Source of the DNA: ZLKRG08 sp046091905
Lineage (GTDB): Bacteria; Actinomycetota; Actinomycetes; Nanopelagicales; Nanopelagicaceae
Assembly: GCA_046091905.1 (NCBI GenBank)
Contig: JBJTCN010000025.1
Span: forward strand, 32,817-96,816
DNA length: 64,000 nucleotides
Direction: 5' to 3'
A program made the translations under genes and the position numbers. Positions 15,321 through 23,611 of the stretch are shown piece after piece (within the stretch, counting starts at the first letter, position 1; every line of letters begins with the position of its first letter). The notes beneath the pieces were generated by a model, which saw only the letters and a list, made by a program, of their open reading frames with translations, had not been told where the DNA came from and made no database searches.

Positions 15321-16753
15321 TTAAAGGTACCGATCCAATCCAGCAGTAATCGGACACCAAAACCCGTGCCACCTTTCGGATTTTCACCGGCATCAGCATC
15401 CGCGCGACCTACTCCGGCAATATCTAAATGGGCCCAATTAACTCCATCAACAAACTGCTCTAGAAATAAGGCTGCAGTTACAGAGCCAGCGCTAAATGAT
15501 GCAGCTGCAGCATGGTGATTGAGATCTGCGATGTTTGACTTTAATGAGATCACATAATCATCTATCAATGGCATATGCCAAACGCGATCCCCTGAATTTT
15601 CACCCGCTTCGCGTAGCTCTTTTACCCATTTATGATTTCGTGAATACAAAGCCGCATATTGTCTGCCAAGTCCCAGGGTGGCGGCACTAGTTAAAGTTGC
15701 AATATCCACCAGATAATCGGGATTTAAATGCTTAACTGCGTAGGCCAAACCATCTGCTAAAACTAATCGACCTTCGGCATCAGTATCCAACACTTCAACG
15801 GTTTTTCCACCGTAATGTGTAATGACATCTCCAGGGCGTTGCGCAGTACCAGATATGGCATTTTCCGCGCACATTAAAAGCGCGGTGACCTTTACATTTG
15901 CATTCAAGTCTTTAAGTGCGCTTACAACTGCAAGACAGGCGGCCACACCAGCCATGTCACTCTTCATCGGCGTCATGATGTCGTATGGACGTTTTAGTGA
16001 AATTCCACCAGTGTCATAAGTAATGCCTTTACCAACTAAAACCACATGCTTGGCACCTGCTTTGCGCGGGGTGTAACTCATCTTTATAAACCGTGGCCCA
16101 GGTTTTGGCGAAGAACCGCCAACTGCACGCAGGCCACCGAACTCTTTCAAAGCAGCACCGGATTTAACTTCCACATTGGCGCCATTGGCATATTTCTTCG
16201 CTTGTTTAGCGATCCATTCTGGATTCTTGATATTGGATGGAGTATGAATCAAGATTCGTGCGCGATTTACCGCATCGGAAATAATCTGCGCACTCTTTAC
16301 AGTTGCCTCATCAACATTGGTAACTTCAAGAGAGGCAGTTAAAACTTTAGCGCCACTCTTTAGGTTCCAGGTGAAATTTCCTAAATTTGCAGAGATTAAG
16401 AAGTTCTTAGCGAGCGCATTTTTTAAAGAGAGCTCAACATGAGCTAAATCATCTTTACCTCTTAATTTTCTACCTACCGCCGCGGCACCAAGTCGAAGCT
16501 CGGTATTTGTCTGCTTTCCTAAAGAGACAAAACTAAGTCGTTCGCACTTATAACCGTCGGCGCTAACTGGAATTTCAAAGATTTCGCCGGCCTTAATTGG
16601 CTTATCGCTAGTTACGAAGAATGCTAATTCATCTTCTAGATCTAATTGGAAAATCTTGGCAATCTCCGGCGCGGAAACTTTGCCATCAATTACTGGTAGG
16701 AAAATCTGTTTAACTTTTTTAGATAGCTGGTCTGCGCGCTTAAAAGTTAACAT
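15317..16753 (-). CDS. pepA: Leucyl aminopeptidase, M17 family
   Basis: The 478-aa dizinc exopeptidase removes N-terminal residues from peptides. Catalytic features are VGKGITYDTGG (first metal site and K), SDMAG, and the signature NTDAEGRL in the form DTDAEGRLVLADG. The N-terminal 150 residues are the less conserved macro-like domain. A TAGTTT hexamer ends 7 bases before its ATG, so it probably starts a transcript that includes the methyltransferase. Confidence 0.94.
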   Translation of the reverse strand: MLTFKRADQLSKKVKQIFLPVIDGKVSAPEIAKIFQLDLEDELAFFVTSDKPIKAGEIFEIPVSADGYKCERLSFVSLGKQTNTELRLGAAAVGRKLRGKDDLAHVELSLKNALAKNFLISANLGNFTWNLKSGAKVLTASLEVTNVDEATVKSAQIISDAVNRARILIHTPSNIKNPEWIAKQAKKYANGANVEVKSGAALKEFGGLRAVGGSSPKPGPRFIKMSYTPRKAGAKHVVLVGKGITYDTGGISLKRPYDIMTPMKSDMAGVAACLAVVSALKDLNANVKVTALLMCAENAISGTAQRPGDVITHYGGKTVEVLDTDAEGRLVLADGLAYAVKHLNPDYLVDIATLTSAATLGLGRQYAALYSRNHKWVKELREAGENSGDRVWHMPLIDDYVISLKSNIADLNHHAAAASFSAGSVTAALFLEQFVDGVNWAHLDIAGVGRADADAGENPKGGTGFGVRLLLDWIGTFK

Positions 16754-16760
16754 GCACGTA

Positions 16761-16766
16761 AAACTA
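16761..16766 (-). promoter_or_regulatory. -10 element for leaderless pepA
   Basis: TAGTTT, 7-base spacer, ATG on the minus strand, within the 24-bp gap after the DUF3117 gene. Confidence 0.5.
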
Positions 16767-16777
16767 CTACGAGTTAC

Positions 16778-16957
16778 TTACTTTTTGATTAATTGAACTG
16801 CAGCTTGTAAGCAGCTACCAAGATTGGCTGCTTCCTCAGCATTTAATTCGACGACTAGACGACCGCCGCCTTCTAGAGGGATACGCATCACTAGGCTACG
16901 AGCCTCTTTGGTGACTTCCATCGGTCCATCACCTGTGCGCGGCTTCATTGCTGCCAT
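16778..16957 (-). CDS. DUF3117 family small protein
   Basis: The 59-aa product MAAMKPRTGDGPMEVTKEAR... with VMRIPLEGGGRLVVELNAEEA matches the highly conserved actinobacterial DUF3117 family (Rv1211-like). Function unknown. The ATG at 16955-16957 follows a strong GGGGGTAAGAAA ribosome binding region, which rules out a longer upstream start. It follows the region-4 protein by 65 bp. Strong translation signals suggest an abundant protein. Confidence 0.9.
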   Translation of the reverse strand: MAAMKPRTGDGPMEVTKEARSLVMRIPLEGGGRLVVELNAEEAANLGSCLQAAVQLIKK

Positions 16958-17022
16958 TTTCTTACCCCCGTATTTCAAGAGCGTAATTATCTCGCATGGG
17001 TGGCGCACCTACAAATCGGCGA

Positions 17023-17208
17023 TTACAAGCCTAACTCCCTCGCTAGGGCCGCCTTCCCAGCTTTAATGATTCGCGCCACAGATTCGGTTGGTACGCCAAG
17101 AATTTTTGCAATCTCTTCTGGACTCTTGTTGCCAATGTAGTGAGCACGCAGGACTAATTGGTACTCCTCAGGGAGCGATGCGATGACTTCAGCAATTAAA
17201 CGCTCCAC
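17023..17208 (-). CDS. Sigma-70 region 4-like helix-turn-helix protein
   Basis: Only 61 aa: LPEEYQLVLRAHYIGNKSPEEIAKILGVPTESVARIIKAGKAALARE reads as an ECF-type sigma region 4 (-35 recognition helix-turn-helix) without region 2. The start is GTG; in frame upstream there is no start before a TAG at 17227-17229, inside the end of the LOG gene, so this is not a truncated reading of a longer sigma factor. In M. tuberculosis sigE lies between similar neighbours, so this may be a reduced relic or an adaptor of RNA polymerase. It follows the LOG gene by 14 bp. Confidence 0.72.
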   Translation of the reverse strand: MERLIAEVIASLPEEYQLVLRAHYIGNKSPEEIAKILGVPTESVARIIKAGKAALARELGL

Positions 17209-17222
17209 AGTTGCTGAGTTTA

Positions 17223-17756
17223 CTAACTAGCTATGTGATTGAGCGCTTCATCAACCGAGCGCGCCCAGAAAATTAATTGCTGCATTCCTGGTTTTACAAA
17301 ATTCTCGCCCTCTAAATGATTGATTAATTCGACTAAAGGTTTATATAAATCATATGGATCCAAAATAACAATTGGTTTGTTGTGGAATTTCAAAAATCGC
17401 CCTACCCAAATTTCAAATAACTCTTCTAATGTTCCTGCACCGCCAGGCAGTACGACAAAGGCATCGGAGAGCTCTTCAATCATTCCTTTACGTTCTCGCA
17501 TATCTTTAACAACATGAAGTTCATCAGAATCGTGATCTGCAAATTCAATTTTCACCAAAGACTCTGGAATGACCCCGATGGTCTTTGCACCACCCGCTCG
17601 CGCCGCACGCGCAACTGCGCCCATACATGAAACTCGGCCACCGCCTGAAACCAAATTCCAATTCCTAGCTGCGATTGCAGTACCTAAATCAGAGGCCAGG
17701 AGAATATGTTTCTCATCAATTGTCGGTGACGAGGAGCAGAAGACGCTAATGTGCAT
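17223..17756 (-). CDS. LOG-family nucleoside-5'-monophosphate phosphoribohydrolase
   Basis: The 177-aa protein begins MHISVFCSSS and has both family motifs: RERKG (87-91) and PGGAGTLEE (104-112), the nucleotide-binding and catalytic site that cleaves base from a nucleoside 5'-monophosphate (cytokinin riboside monophosphates in known members). I choose the second of two in-frame ATGs (17754-17756): a TAGAAT element ends 6 bases before it, but directly abuts the first ATG. It is divergent from dapD, a neighbourhood I recall from Mycobacterium. Confidence 0.9.
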   Translation of the reverse strand: MHISVFCSSSPTIDEKHILLASDLGTAIAARNWNLVSGGGRVSCMGAVARAARAGGAKTIGVIPESLVKIEFADHDSDELHVVKDMRERKGMIEELSDAFVVLPGGAGTLEELFEIWVGRFLKFHNKPIVILDPYDLYKPLVELINHLEGENFVKPGMQQLIFWARSVDEALNHIAS

Positions 17757-17762
17757 TCGCAT

Positions 17763-17768
17763 ATTCTA
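17763..17768 (-). promoter_or_regulatory. -10 element for leaderless LOG gene
   Basis: TAGAAT, 6-base spacer, ATG (17754-17756) on the minus strand. The -10 position decides between two in-frame start codons. Confidence 0.55.
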
Positions 17769-17777
17769 TTCAGAGCC

Positions 17778-17783
17778 TATTAT
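17778..17783 (+). promoter_or_regulatory. -10 element for leaderless dapD
   Basis: TATTAT, 6-base spacer, ATG at 17790. Its -10 and that of the divergent LOG gene are only 9 bp apart. Confidence 0.6.
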
Positions 17784-17789
17784 TCTGCT

Positions 17790-18707
17790 ATGACGATTGC
17801 ATCTGGCCACGGTATCGCGACTATCAGCTCAGGCGGCGCGGTATTAGATGTTTGGTATCCAAGCCCAACGCTCTCTCCATTAAGCGCAGCGCCATCTGCC
17901 GAACTTGCCTCGCTCGTTGGTAGAGATGAAATTCGCGGTGTCACGCGCGAGTTAGTTTCGATTCAAATTGATACGGATAGCGCCCCAGCTGATGCTAAAG
18001 ATGCATATTTGCGATTACACCTACTCTCCCATCGTTTAGTTAAACCGCATGGCCAATCTTTAGATGGCATCTTCGGCTTACTTACAAATGTAGTGTGGAC
18101 CAATTTGGGTCCTTGCGAAGTCGAAGGTTTTGAAATGGTACGTGCAAAGTTACGCGCTAAATATGGACAGGTTACGGTTTACTCTGTCGATAAATTCCCA
18201 AGAATGGTTGATTATGTAATTCCATCTGGCGTTCGTATCGCGGATGCAGATCGAGTGCGCCTAGGTGCACACTTAGCTTCCGGTACCACTGTAATGCATG
18301 AAGGTTTTGTAAATTTCAATGCGGGCACACTAGGTACCTCTATGGTCGAAGGAAGAATCTCTGCTGGTGTAGTAGTTGGCGATGGCAGTGATATTGGCGG
18401 TGGCGCTTCAATCATGGGAACTTTATCTGGCGGCGGCAAGCAGGTAATTTCGATTGGAGAGAAATCATTATTAGGTGCAAATTCTGGATTAGGAATTTCA
18501 CTTGGAAATAACTGCGTAGTTGAAGCCGGAACTTATATAACTGCCGCGGCAAAGGTAACGCTACCAGATGGACAGATTGTGAAAGCAGCCGAATTAAGTG
18601 GTGGAGATAATTTATTATTCCGCCGCAATTCTCAAACTGGTGCCATTGAAGTAGTTTCAAAGACCGGCACCTGGGGTGGCTTAAACTCTATCCTTCACTC
18701 AAATTAA
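17790..18707 (+). CDS. dapD: Tetrahydrodipicolinate N-succinyltransferase
   Basis: DapD succinylates tetrahydrodipicolinate, the step before DapC in diaminopimelate synthesis. The 305-aa protein is the longer actinobacterial type: an N-terminal region from MTIASGHGIATISSGG, then a left-handed beta-helix (about 165-275) with hexapeptide repeats such as GVVVGDGSDIGGGASIMGTL. Start set by the -10 element. Together with dapC (2022-3080), it shows the succinylase route. Its 3' end overlaps the convergent SpoIID gene by 20 bp. Confidence 0.92.
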   Translation: MTIASGHGIATISSGGAVLDVWYPSPTLSPLSAAPSAELASLVGRDEIRGVTRELVSIQIDTDSAPADAKDAYLRLHLLSHRLVKPHGQSLDGIFGLLTNVVWTNLGPCEVEGFEMVRAKLRAKYGQVTVYSVDKFPRMVDYVIPSGVRIADADRVRLGAHLASGTTVMHEGFVNFNAGTLGTSMVEGRISAGVVVGDGSDIGGGASIMGTLSGGGKQVISIGEKSLLGANSGLGISLGNNCVVEAGTYITAAAKVTLPDGQIVKAAELSGGDNLLFRRNSQTGAIEVVSKTGTWGGLNSILHSN

Positions 18708-19863
18708 AAAATGGTGAAGGTAGCCCTGCTCTAGATCTAAAAGTCTCAAGTCTTAAAGAGGCTTTCGCGCCATTTAGAGCGGTAGCTTCAATTCGTTTCT
18801 CTTTAATCTCTAACTTCTGCACATCATTTAATCCGAATGCTTTCGCAATCACCGCGCTACTCACAGTGCGCTTCCAAGTTGCATAATTTGGATTTCGCTT
18901 CGGATCTAGACTCACCGGATCTGCCACCGGTTGCAGGTAATTAAAGGCAGTGCCGAATGCATTTAGAGAACTTTCAGTCGAGCCACCAGTAGAAGAGGTG
19001 TAATAAGCATTAATCGGAGCGCCTTGATAAGTGATTGCAAGGCCATGCATCTCATCAACGCTCGTTGAATCAACTGCAGCTTTCCAGATTGCGCCATATT
19101 TAACTTCGTTTAGCTTGGTAGCGCCGACAAATAATTGATCTTTAATAGTGCCATAAAGTTCGCAATCACAACTTGGTCTATAAATACCGGCTTTTGACAT
19201 GGCATACGAACGGGCTGCAATCGCCTGGGCGCGCAACATCTCAAATGGCCAGGCACTTGATACCTCTGAAACTCCATAAAGATATTCATCTTTTAAACGC
19301 AAAGTATTAGTCGCTTCAAAATACTTACCAACTATTAGTAAATTCATCTCGCCATATTGATAACGAAGTGATTTTCCAGGATTAAATGCCACTACTGCCG
19401 GTGGCCCTTCTAGAGTTCTGGTGCCACTCCAGTGAATTGAAATGGAATTAGTTGCCGGCAATGTAGCTAAAGTGGTTTTCTGCTTTCTAATTATCGTAAC
19501 AATTCCAGCGCTGCTATATCGAAAATAGGCAATCACACCTCTTTCTTTGATTTGATAATCATTAATTTTTAAAAACCCAGAGTTACTAACCAATTGCAAT
19601 GTGGCGCTTGTTAATTCGTGGCCTATATTTATTCGAACTTCATACCAATCAGAAAGTGGTTCAACATTTACGCCCGTGTAATAATATTTCAAAATCTCTT
19701 CAGCGCTCTTGCCATCCAATGCCATGGCTTTGCCACCTATTTGGCTTAATCCAACCCCATGTCCGTAGCCATTTCCGGTAAAGGTAAATGAATCAGCAGC
19801 GTTTGCGGAATTGGCAAATATTAAAGACAAGCAGAGCGCAATCGCGCTTTTAGACATCCTCAT
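18688..19863 (-). CDS. SpoIID/LytB-domain secreted protein
   Basis: A signal peptide (MRMSKSAIALCLSLIFANSANA, cleavage near residue 22) precedes FTGNGYGHGVGLSQIGG and the SpoIID domain with AQAIAARSYAMSK and a DCELYG segment. In sporulating bacteria SpoIID is a peptidoglycan lytic transglycosylase; here it must serve wall remodelling in a non-sporulating cell. Start taken at 19861-19863 (391 aa), which overlaps wzt by 14 bp; ATG 19855-19857 is an alternative. Grouping with the polysaccharide exporter suggests a linked envelope role. Confidence 0.85.
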   Translation of the reverse strand: MRMSKSAIALCLSLIFANSANAADSFTFTGNGYGHGVGLSQIGGKAMALDGKSAEEILKYYYTGVNVEPLSDWYEVRINIGHELTSATLQLVSNSGFLKINDYQIKERGVIAYFRYSSAGIVTIIRKQKTTLATLPATNSISIHWSGTRTLEGPPAVVAFNPGKSLRYQYGEMNLLIVGKYFEATNTLRLKDEYLYGVSEVSSAWPFEMLRAQAIAARSYAMSKAGIYRPSCDCELYGTIKDQLFVGATKLNEVKYGAIWKAAVDSTSVDEMHGLAITYQGAPINAYYTSSTGGSTESSLNAFGTAFNYLQPVADPVSLDPKRNPNYATWKRTVSSAVIAKAFGLNDVQKLEIKEKRIEATALNGAKASLRLETFRSRAGLPSPFFNLSEG

Positions 19864-20638
19864 TAATGACTGCGCTCTTTCCGACCGCAAGGAAATCCTG
19901 GTAGGCATCAACTACTTCATTTGGTTTGCCGCGTTGGATTAATTTTCCTTTATGTAACCATGCAACATCGTTACAAACTTCGCGAATGGTGCCAAGTGCG
20001 TGGCTAACCAGAATTAGAGCACGATTATCACCACGAAGTTCTTTTAGCTTTGCCAAGCTCTTCTCTTTAAATCTGGCATCTCCAGTACTTAGCGCTTCAT
20101 CAACAATCAAAATATCGGGTTTGACAGTAACTGCAACGGAAAATCCAAGTCGGGCATACATACCTGACGAATAGGTGCGCATAGGTGCATCAATGGCATC
20201 ACCAAGTTCTGCAAAGTCCGCAATCTCTTCGAAATGTGCATCTATCTCCGCGCGAGAAAGACCAGAGGCAAGACCACCCAGAATTACATTTTCACGGCCA
20301 GTTAATTGTTTGTTAAAGCCAACACCAAGTGCCAGCAAGGTCGAAACTTTTCCGTAAACTTCAACGCGTCCAGTTGTAGGTGGCAAGATGCCACTAATTA
20401 CGCGCATCATCGTTGACTTACCAGCGCCATTCGCGCCAACAACGCCCAGCACGCTTCCGTAATCCACATCTAAATCAACGCCATTTAGCGCATTTACAAT
20501 TCTGGTTTGCTTAGTGCCGCGACCCAAATGTTTGATGCGATTAGAAAGTGAAAGTTTCTTATCGATGGTAGTTTTATAAATCAGCCCTAAATTCTGAACC
20601 GATACTGCGATCTCGCCTTGTTTATGTAAATCAGACAC
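19850..20638 (-). CDS. Polysaccharide ABC exporter ATPase, Wzt/TagH-like
   Basis: The 262-aa ATPase has Walker A GANGAGKS, signature YSSGMYARLGFS and Walker B DILIVDEAL, the pattern of O-antigen/teichoic-acid exporters (Wzt, TagH, RfbE). It lacks the C-terminal carbohydrate-binding domain of some Wzt proteins. GTG at 20636-20638 is chosen because AGAGAG lies about 10 bases upstream and the overlap with wzm is only 8 bp; a TTG nine bases earlier is possible. It pairs with the permease encoded just upstream. In Corynebacteriales the equivalent pair exports the galactan precursor. Confidence 0.9.
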   Translation of the reverse strand: MSDLHKQGEIAVSVQNLGLIYKTTIDKKLSLSNRIKHLGRGTKQTRIVNALNGVDLDVDYGSVLGVVGANGAGKSTMMRVISGILPPTTGRVEVYGKVSTLLALGVGFNKQLTGRENVILGGLASGLSRAEIDAHFEEIADFAELGDAIDAPMRTYSSGMYARLGFSVAVTVKPDILIVDEALSTGDARFKEKSLAKLKELRGDNRALILVSHALGTIREVCNDVAWLHKGKLIQRGKPNEVVDAYQDFLAVGKSAVINEDV

Positions 20639-21458
20639 GGACCGCAAACTCTCTTTCGCGAGATAAGAATAGATAAGTTCCTATTAGCAGCGTGCTAAAG
20701 GCCCAAATTGCAGCCTTGCCGACTTCGCCCCATGCCAATGATTCATTGTGAACCATCACCTTTGACCAAGTATCAAGAATTGGAAAGAAAGGATTGATGT
20801 TCTTTAGAAAAGCCAACTTATCGCTAACGCTAGATGCTTCAAATAGCACTGGTGAAACATAAAGCAGGGTTCGATTTAGATAAGGCAAAAAGTTTGAAAT
20901 ATCACGCACATAAACATTTGCCGCTGCAATAAGAATTGCTACGCCTAAGCCAAAAACTAGAGCTACAAAAATGACTACAACTCCCCAGAGCATTTTCCAA
21001 TCAAAAGGTAACCCAAGCACTAATTTAATGATAAGAAAAACTGGAATAGTTGGTAAAAATTTAAAAAGCGCCACAATGGTCGTTGAAAGCGGAAGTGCAA
21101 TTCGAGGAAATGCGGTATTTAAAATCAAATTCTCACTAGAAGTCACTGACTTGGTTCCACTGTTCATTGCATTGCTAACCAGGTAGAAGAGAAAAAGACT
21201 TGAAGTTAAGTGTGCATATCGAAGGCTATCAGCGCTACCAGCAATTATTTTGATTAATACAAAATAAATAGCGGAAAGCAATAATGGGTTAAGAATCAAC
21301 CAGAGTTGGCCAAAAATTGAATCAAAGTGGCTGGCATGAAGCTCGGAGCGGGCATACTCATTTATAAATGATCTGCGCGCCCAAAGTGAGCGCCAATATC
21401 TGCCTAGCGGCGGCAGGCCAGCGCGAAAAGGTTCATATACCTCTACTGGCTTACTCAT
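20631..21458 (-). CDS. Polysaccharide ABC exporter permease, Wzm/TagG-like
   Basis: The 275-aa protein has about six membrane helices after a cytoplasmic N-terminus (LWARRSFINEYARSELHASHFDSIFGQLW), the classic ABC-2 Wzm/TagG layout; the SIFGQLWLILNPLL segment is diagnostic. It would flip or export a lipid-linked glycan with the ATPase. I take the ATG at 21456-21458, since TAACCT ends 7 bases before it and because the alternative start would overlap the glycosyltransferase. Confidence 0.9.
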   Translation of the reverse strand: MSKPVEVYEPFRAGLPPLGRYWRSLWARRSFINEYARSELHASHFDSIFGQLWLILNPLLLSAIYFVLIKIIAGSADSLRYAHLTSSLFLFYLVSNAMNSGTKSVTSSENLILNTAFPRIALPLSTTIVALFKFLPTIPVFLIIKLVLGLPFDWKMLWGVVVIFVALVFGLGVAILIAAANVYVRDISNFLPYLNRTLLYVSPVLFEASSVSDKLAFLKNINPFFPILDTWSKVMVHNESLAWGEVGKAAIWAFSTLLIGTYLFLSREREFAVRV

Positions 21459-21465
21459 AAAGGCA

Positions 21466-21471
21466 AGGTTA
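21466..21471 (-). promoter_or_regulatory. Possible -10 element for wzm at the glycosyltransferase stop codon
   Basis: TAACCT, 7-base spacer, ATG on the minus strand. Its TAA is the stop codon of the upstream glycosyltransferase gene. An internal promoter is possible, but the sequence could be coincidence in an operon. Confidence 0.4.
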
Positions 21472-22437
21472 CCTGACAAAGCTACGAGTAGATGTAATAA
21501 AACCAGCTCCCCAACTCATTTGCATAGTTAACAAAATAGCCGGTAAATAAAATCGCTCTTTTAGAGTCTTGCCGATCTTTACAGATGCCAAAATCAAAAA
21601 TGTTCCATAAATACCTGCTGGAATATAGAGCAGCGGGTTTACTAATCCGCCAATCAAAGAAAGTATTGTCCCGACTAAGGTAATTGGCGGCGCTAAATAT
21701 CGTAAGTTGATGGTGCCTTTATGGGTTCTGGAGACTACGCGGAGACACCGTCCGTATTCAAAATAGTGCTTGGAAAGAGCAAATAAAGATCTTCTTGGTC
21801 TATAAGTAACTATTAAGCGAGGATCAAAATAAATCTTTCCGCCATTCTTACGCAATCTGAAATTTAATTCCCAATCTTGCGCTCTCGTGAAATGCTCGTC
21901 AAAGCCACCAATTGCATTAATCGCTGATCGTTTAAAAACACCTAAATAGACAGTATCGGCCTCTCCGGCACTCCCCCCGATGTGAAATTTTGCTGCGCCT
22001 ACTCCAAGCGGACTACGCATCGCACCGGCCACCGCTTTTTCAAAAGGAGTTTCACCTTCGGCAGCCATTACTCCACCAACATTTACTGCACCGGTTTCTT
22101 CTAAGAGTTGCACAGCTATAGAAATATAGTTATTTGGAATCTTTGCATGTCCATCAACTCGAACAATTATTGGATGACTTGAATTCTTAATAGCCAGATT
22201 TAAACCGGCCGCAGTGCGTCCCGAAGGATTATCAACTACTTTTACTCTTTTATCCGTAGCAGCTAACTTATTTGCAATTTCTAAGGTGCAATCTCTGGAA
22301 GGACCAACAGCAAGCAGAATCTCAATAGCTCCAGAAAAATCTTGCGAGAGTACTGCCTTCACCGCTGCTTCCAGATAATTTTCTTCGTTCAAAACTGGAA
22401 GAATTACTGAGACTGCGCTGGATGTCACCTTAGCCAT
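21469..22437 (-). CDS. Family 2 glycosyltransferase with C-terminal membrane segment (ExoA-like)
   Basis: The 322-aa protein has a GT-A domain: SVILPVLNEENYLEAAV at the N-terminus, VRVDGHAKIP as the metal/nucleotide-sugar site, and GGFDEHFTRAQDWELNFR for the acceptor/catalytic base. After about residue 240 come two or three hydrophobic helices that would hold it at the inner face of the membrane. It likely builds the glycan exported by the adjacent Wzm/Wzt pair. Donor sugar unknown; UDP-glucuronate from the nearby ugd gene is one candidate. Confidence 0.88.
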   Translation of the reverse strand: MAKVTSSAVSVILPVLNEENYLEAAVKAVLSQDFSGAIEILLAVGPSRDCTLEIANKLAATDKRVKVVDNPSGRTAAGLNLAIKNSSHPIIVRVDGHAKIPNNYISIAVQLLEETGAVNVGGVMAAEGETPFEKAVAGAMRSPLGVGAAKFHIGGSAGEADTVYLGVFKRSAINAIGGFDEHFTRAQDWELNFRLRKNGGKIYFDPRLIVTYRPRRSLFALSKHYFEYGRCLRVVSRTHKGTINLRYLAPPITLVGTILSLIGGLVNPLLYIPAGIYGTFLILASVKIGKTLKERFYLPAILLTMQMSWGAGFITSTRSFVR

Positions 22438-22446
22438 AACGGGGAA

Positions 22447-22452
22447 ACGCTA
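22447..22452 (-). promoter_or_regulatory. Possible -10 element for the glycosyltransferase gene
   Basis: TAGCGT, 9-base spacer, ATG on the minus strand, predicting a leader of only 2-3 nt. It lies in the 48-bp gap divergent from the LCP gene. Confidence 0.4.
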
Positions 22453-22472
22453 TCGCGTTAAGGTCGCTCTTG

Positions 22473-22478
22473 TAGGCT
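22473..22478 (+). promoter_or_regulatory. -10 element for leaderless LCP gene
   Basis: TAGGCT, 7-base spacer, GTG at 22486. There is no Shine-Dalgarno sequence before this GTG. Confidence 0.5.
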
Positions 22479-22485
22479 TTCGCCC

Positions 22486-23601
22486 GTGAAATCACCTAAA
22501 GCAATTAAGTACTTAACCTGGACATCTATAGGAATTGTTCTGGTCTCAGCTTTTGCTTGGGTGGGCTTAAGTCGAATCAGTGGGGCAATTAGTCGCGTCA
22601 GTGTTTTTGATAATTTAATTAACCGCCCAGAACGTGCATCAAGTGCGCTTAATTATTTAGTGGTTGGCTCAGATACCCGTGAGGGATTAACTAAAGAAGA
22701 GTTACGCCTACTGCGAGTTGGTTCAACGAAAACTGCAGATGGTGCGCGTTCTGACACCATGATGTTGGTACACATAAGTAAATCCCGAGATAACGCAGTC
22801 GTGATCTCAATTCCTCGAGATAGTTTAGTTACCGTTCCGGAGCACATTGGTTTAGATGGAAAGACCAAAGTTCCAGCAACGCAAGCAAAAATTAATGCGG
22901 CCTTTGCTTGGGGCGGTGCACCATTACTAATTCAAACCATTGAGGCAAAAACAAATTTACGTATCGATCATTATGTTGAGGTGAATTTTGCCGGATTTAA
23001 GAACGTGGTTGATGCCCTTGGCGGAATTCAAGTATGTTCCAAAGTTCCAATTAATGATCCACAAAGTCATTTGGTGATGGATGCTGGTGTTCACACACTA
23101 AATGGAATTGAAGCTTTAAAGTATGTTCGCACTCGCGATTTTGATGGGCTTGGCGATATTGGGCGCATGCAAAGACAACAGCAATTTGTATCCTCAGTTT
23201 TTCGTAAAGCCACCAGCACTGGAGTCTTGCTAAATCCGTTTAAAGTTAAGGATTTAATCTCCGCAGTTTTCAAGACTGTAAAGACTGATGAGACTTTAAA
23301 CCAAGGCGACATTGTTAATTTAGCTAAGCAAATTAAAAATCTATCTCCAAGCAAGATGCGCACTATGACTATTCCGCTAGGTACCGCAAATGGATATGTG
23401 GCTGGACTCGGCTCAGTGGTAATTTGGCATGAAACGTTAGCGCCAGAGCTATTTGACCGTCTGCGAAATGATCAACCAGTTGTAGATCAAGCTTCACCAT
23501 CGCCTTCTGCGAAGAAGAAGGCAACTGCTTCACCATCAGTGATTGATAAATTTAAAACATCTACCGCAAGTGAAAACCTCTGCGGACAGGTTAAGTATTA
23601 A
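22486..23601 (+). CDS. LytR-CpsA-Psr (LCP) family glycopolymer ligase
   Basis: LCP enzymes attach lipid-linked glycopolymers to peptidoglycan outside the membrane. The 371-aa protein has one N-terminal membrane helix (about 9-28), then the LCP domain with GSDTREG, RSDTMML, SIPRDS, GGIQVC and YVRTRDFDGLGDIGRMQRQQ, which hold the pyrophosphate-binding Arg and Asp residues. A low-complexity Ser/Pro/Lys linker (SPSPSAKKKATASPS) precedes a short C-terminal tail containing one Cys. GTG start, set by the -10 element. With the divergent glycosyltransferase-Wzm-Wzt genes it makes a plausible synthesis, export and attachment pathway. Confidence 0.92.
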   Translation: MKSPKAIKYLTWTSIGIVLVSAFAWVGLSRISGAISRVSVFDNLINRPERASSALNYLVVGSDTREGLTKEELRLLRVGSTKTADGARSDTMMLVHISKSRDNAVVISIPRDSLVTVPEHIGLDGKTKVPATQAKINAAFAWGGAPLLIQTIEAKTNLRIDHYVEVNFAGFKNVVDALGGIQVCSKVPINDPQSHLVMDAGVHTLNGIEALKYVRTRDFDGLGDIGRMQRQQQFVSSVFRKATSTGVLLNPFKVKDLISAVFKTVKTDETLNQGDIVNLAKQIKNLSPSKMRTMTIPLGTANGYVAGLGSVVIWHETLAPELFDRLRNDQPVVDQASPSPSAKKKATASPSVIDKFKTSTASENLCGQVKY

Positions 23602-23604
23602 ACT
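23599..23604 (+). promoter_or_regulatory. -10 element for leaderless ugd
   Basis: TAAACT, 7-base spacer, ATG at 23612. The TAA is also the stop codon of the LCP gene, so promoter and coding sequence share bases. Confidence 0.5.
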
Positions 23605-23611
23605 CCCCGAT

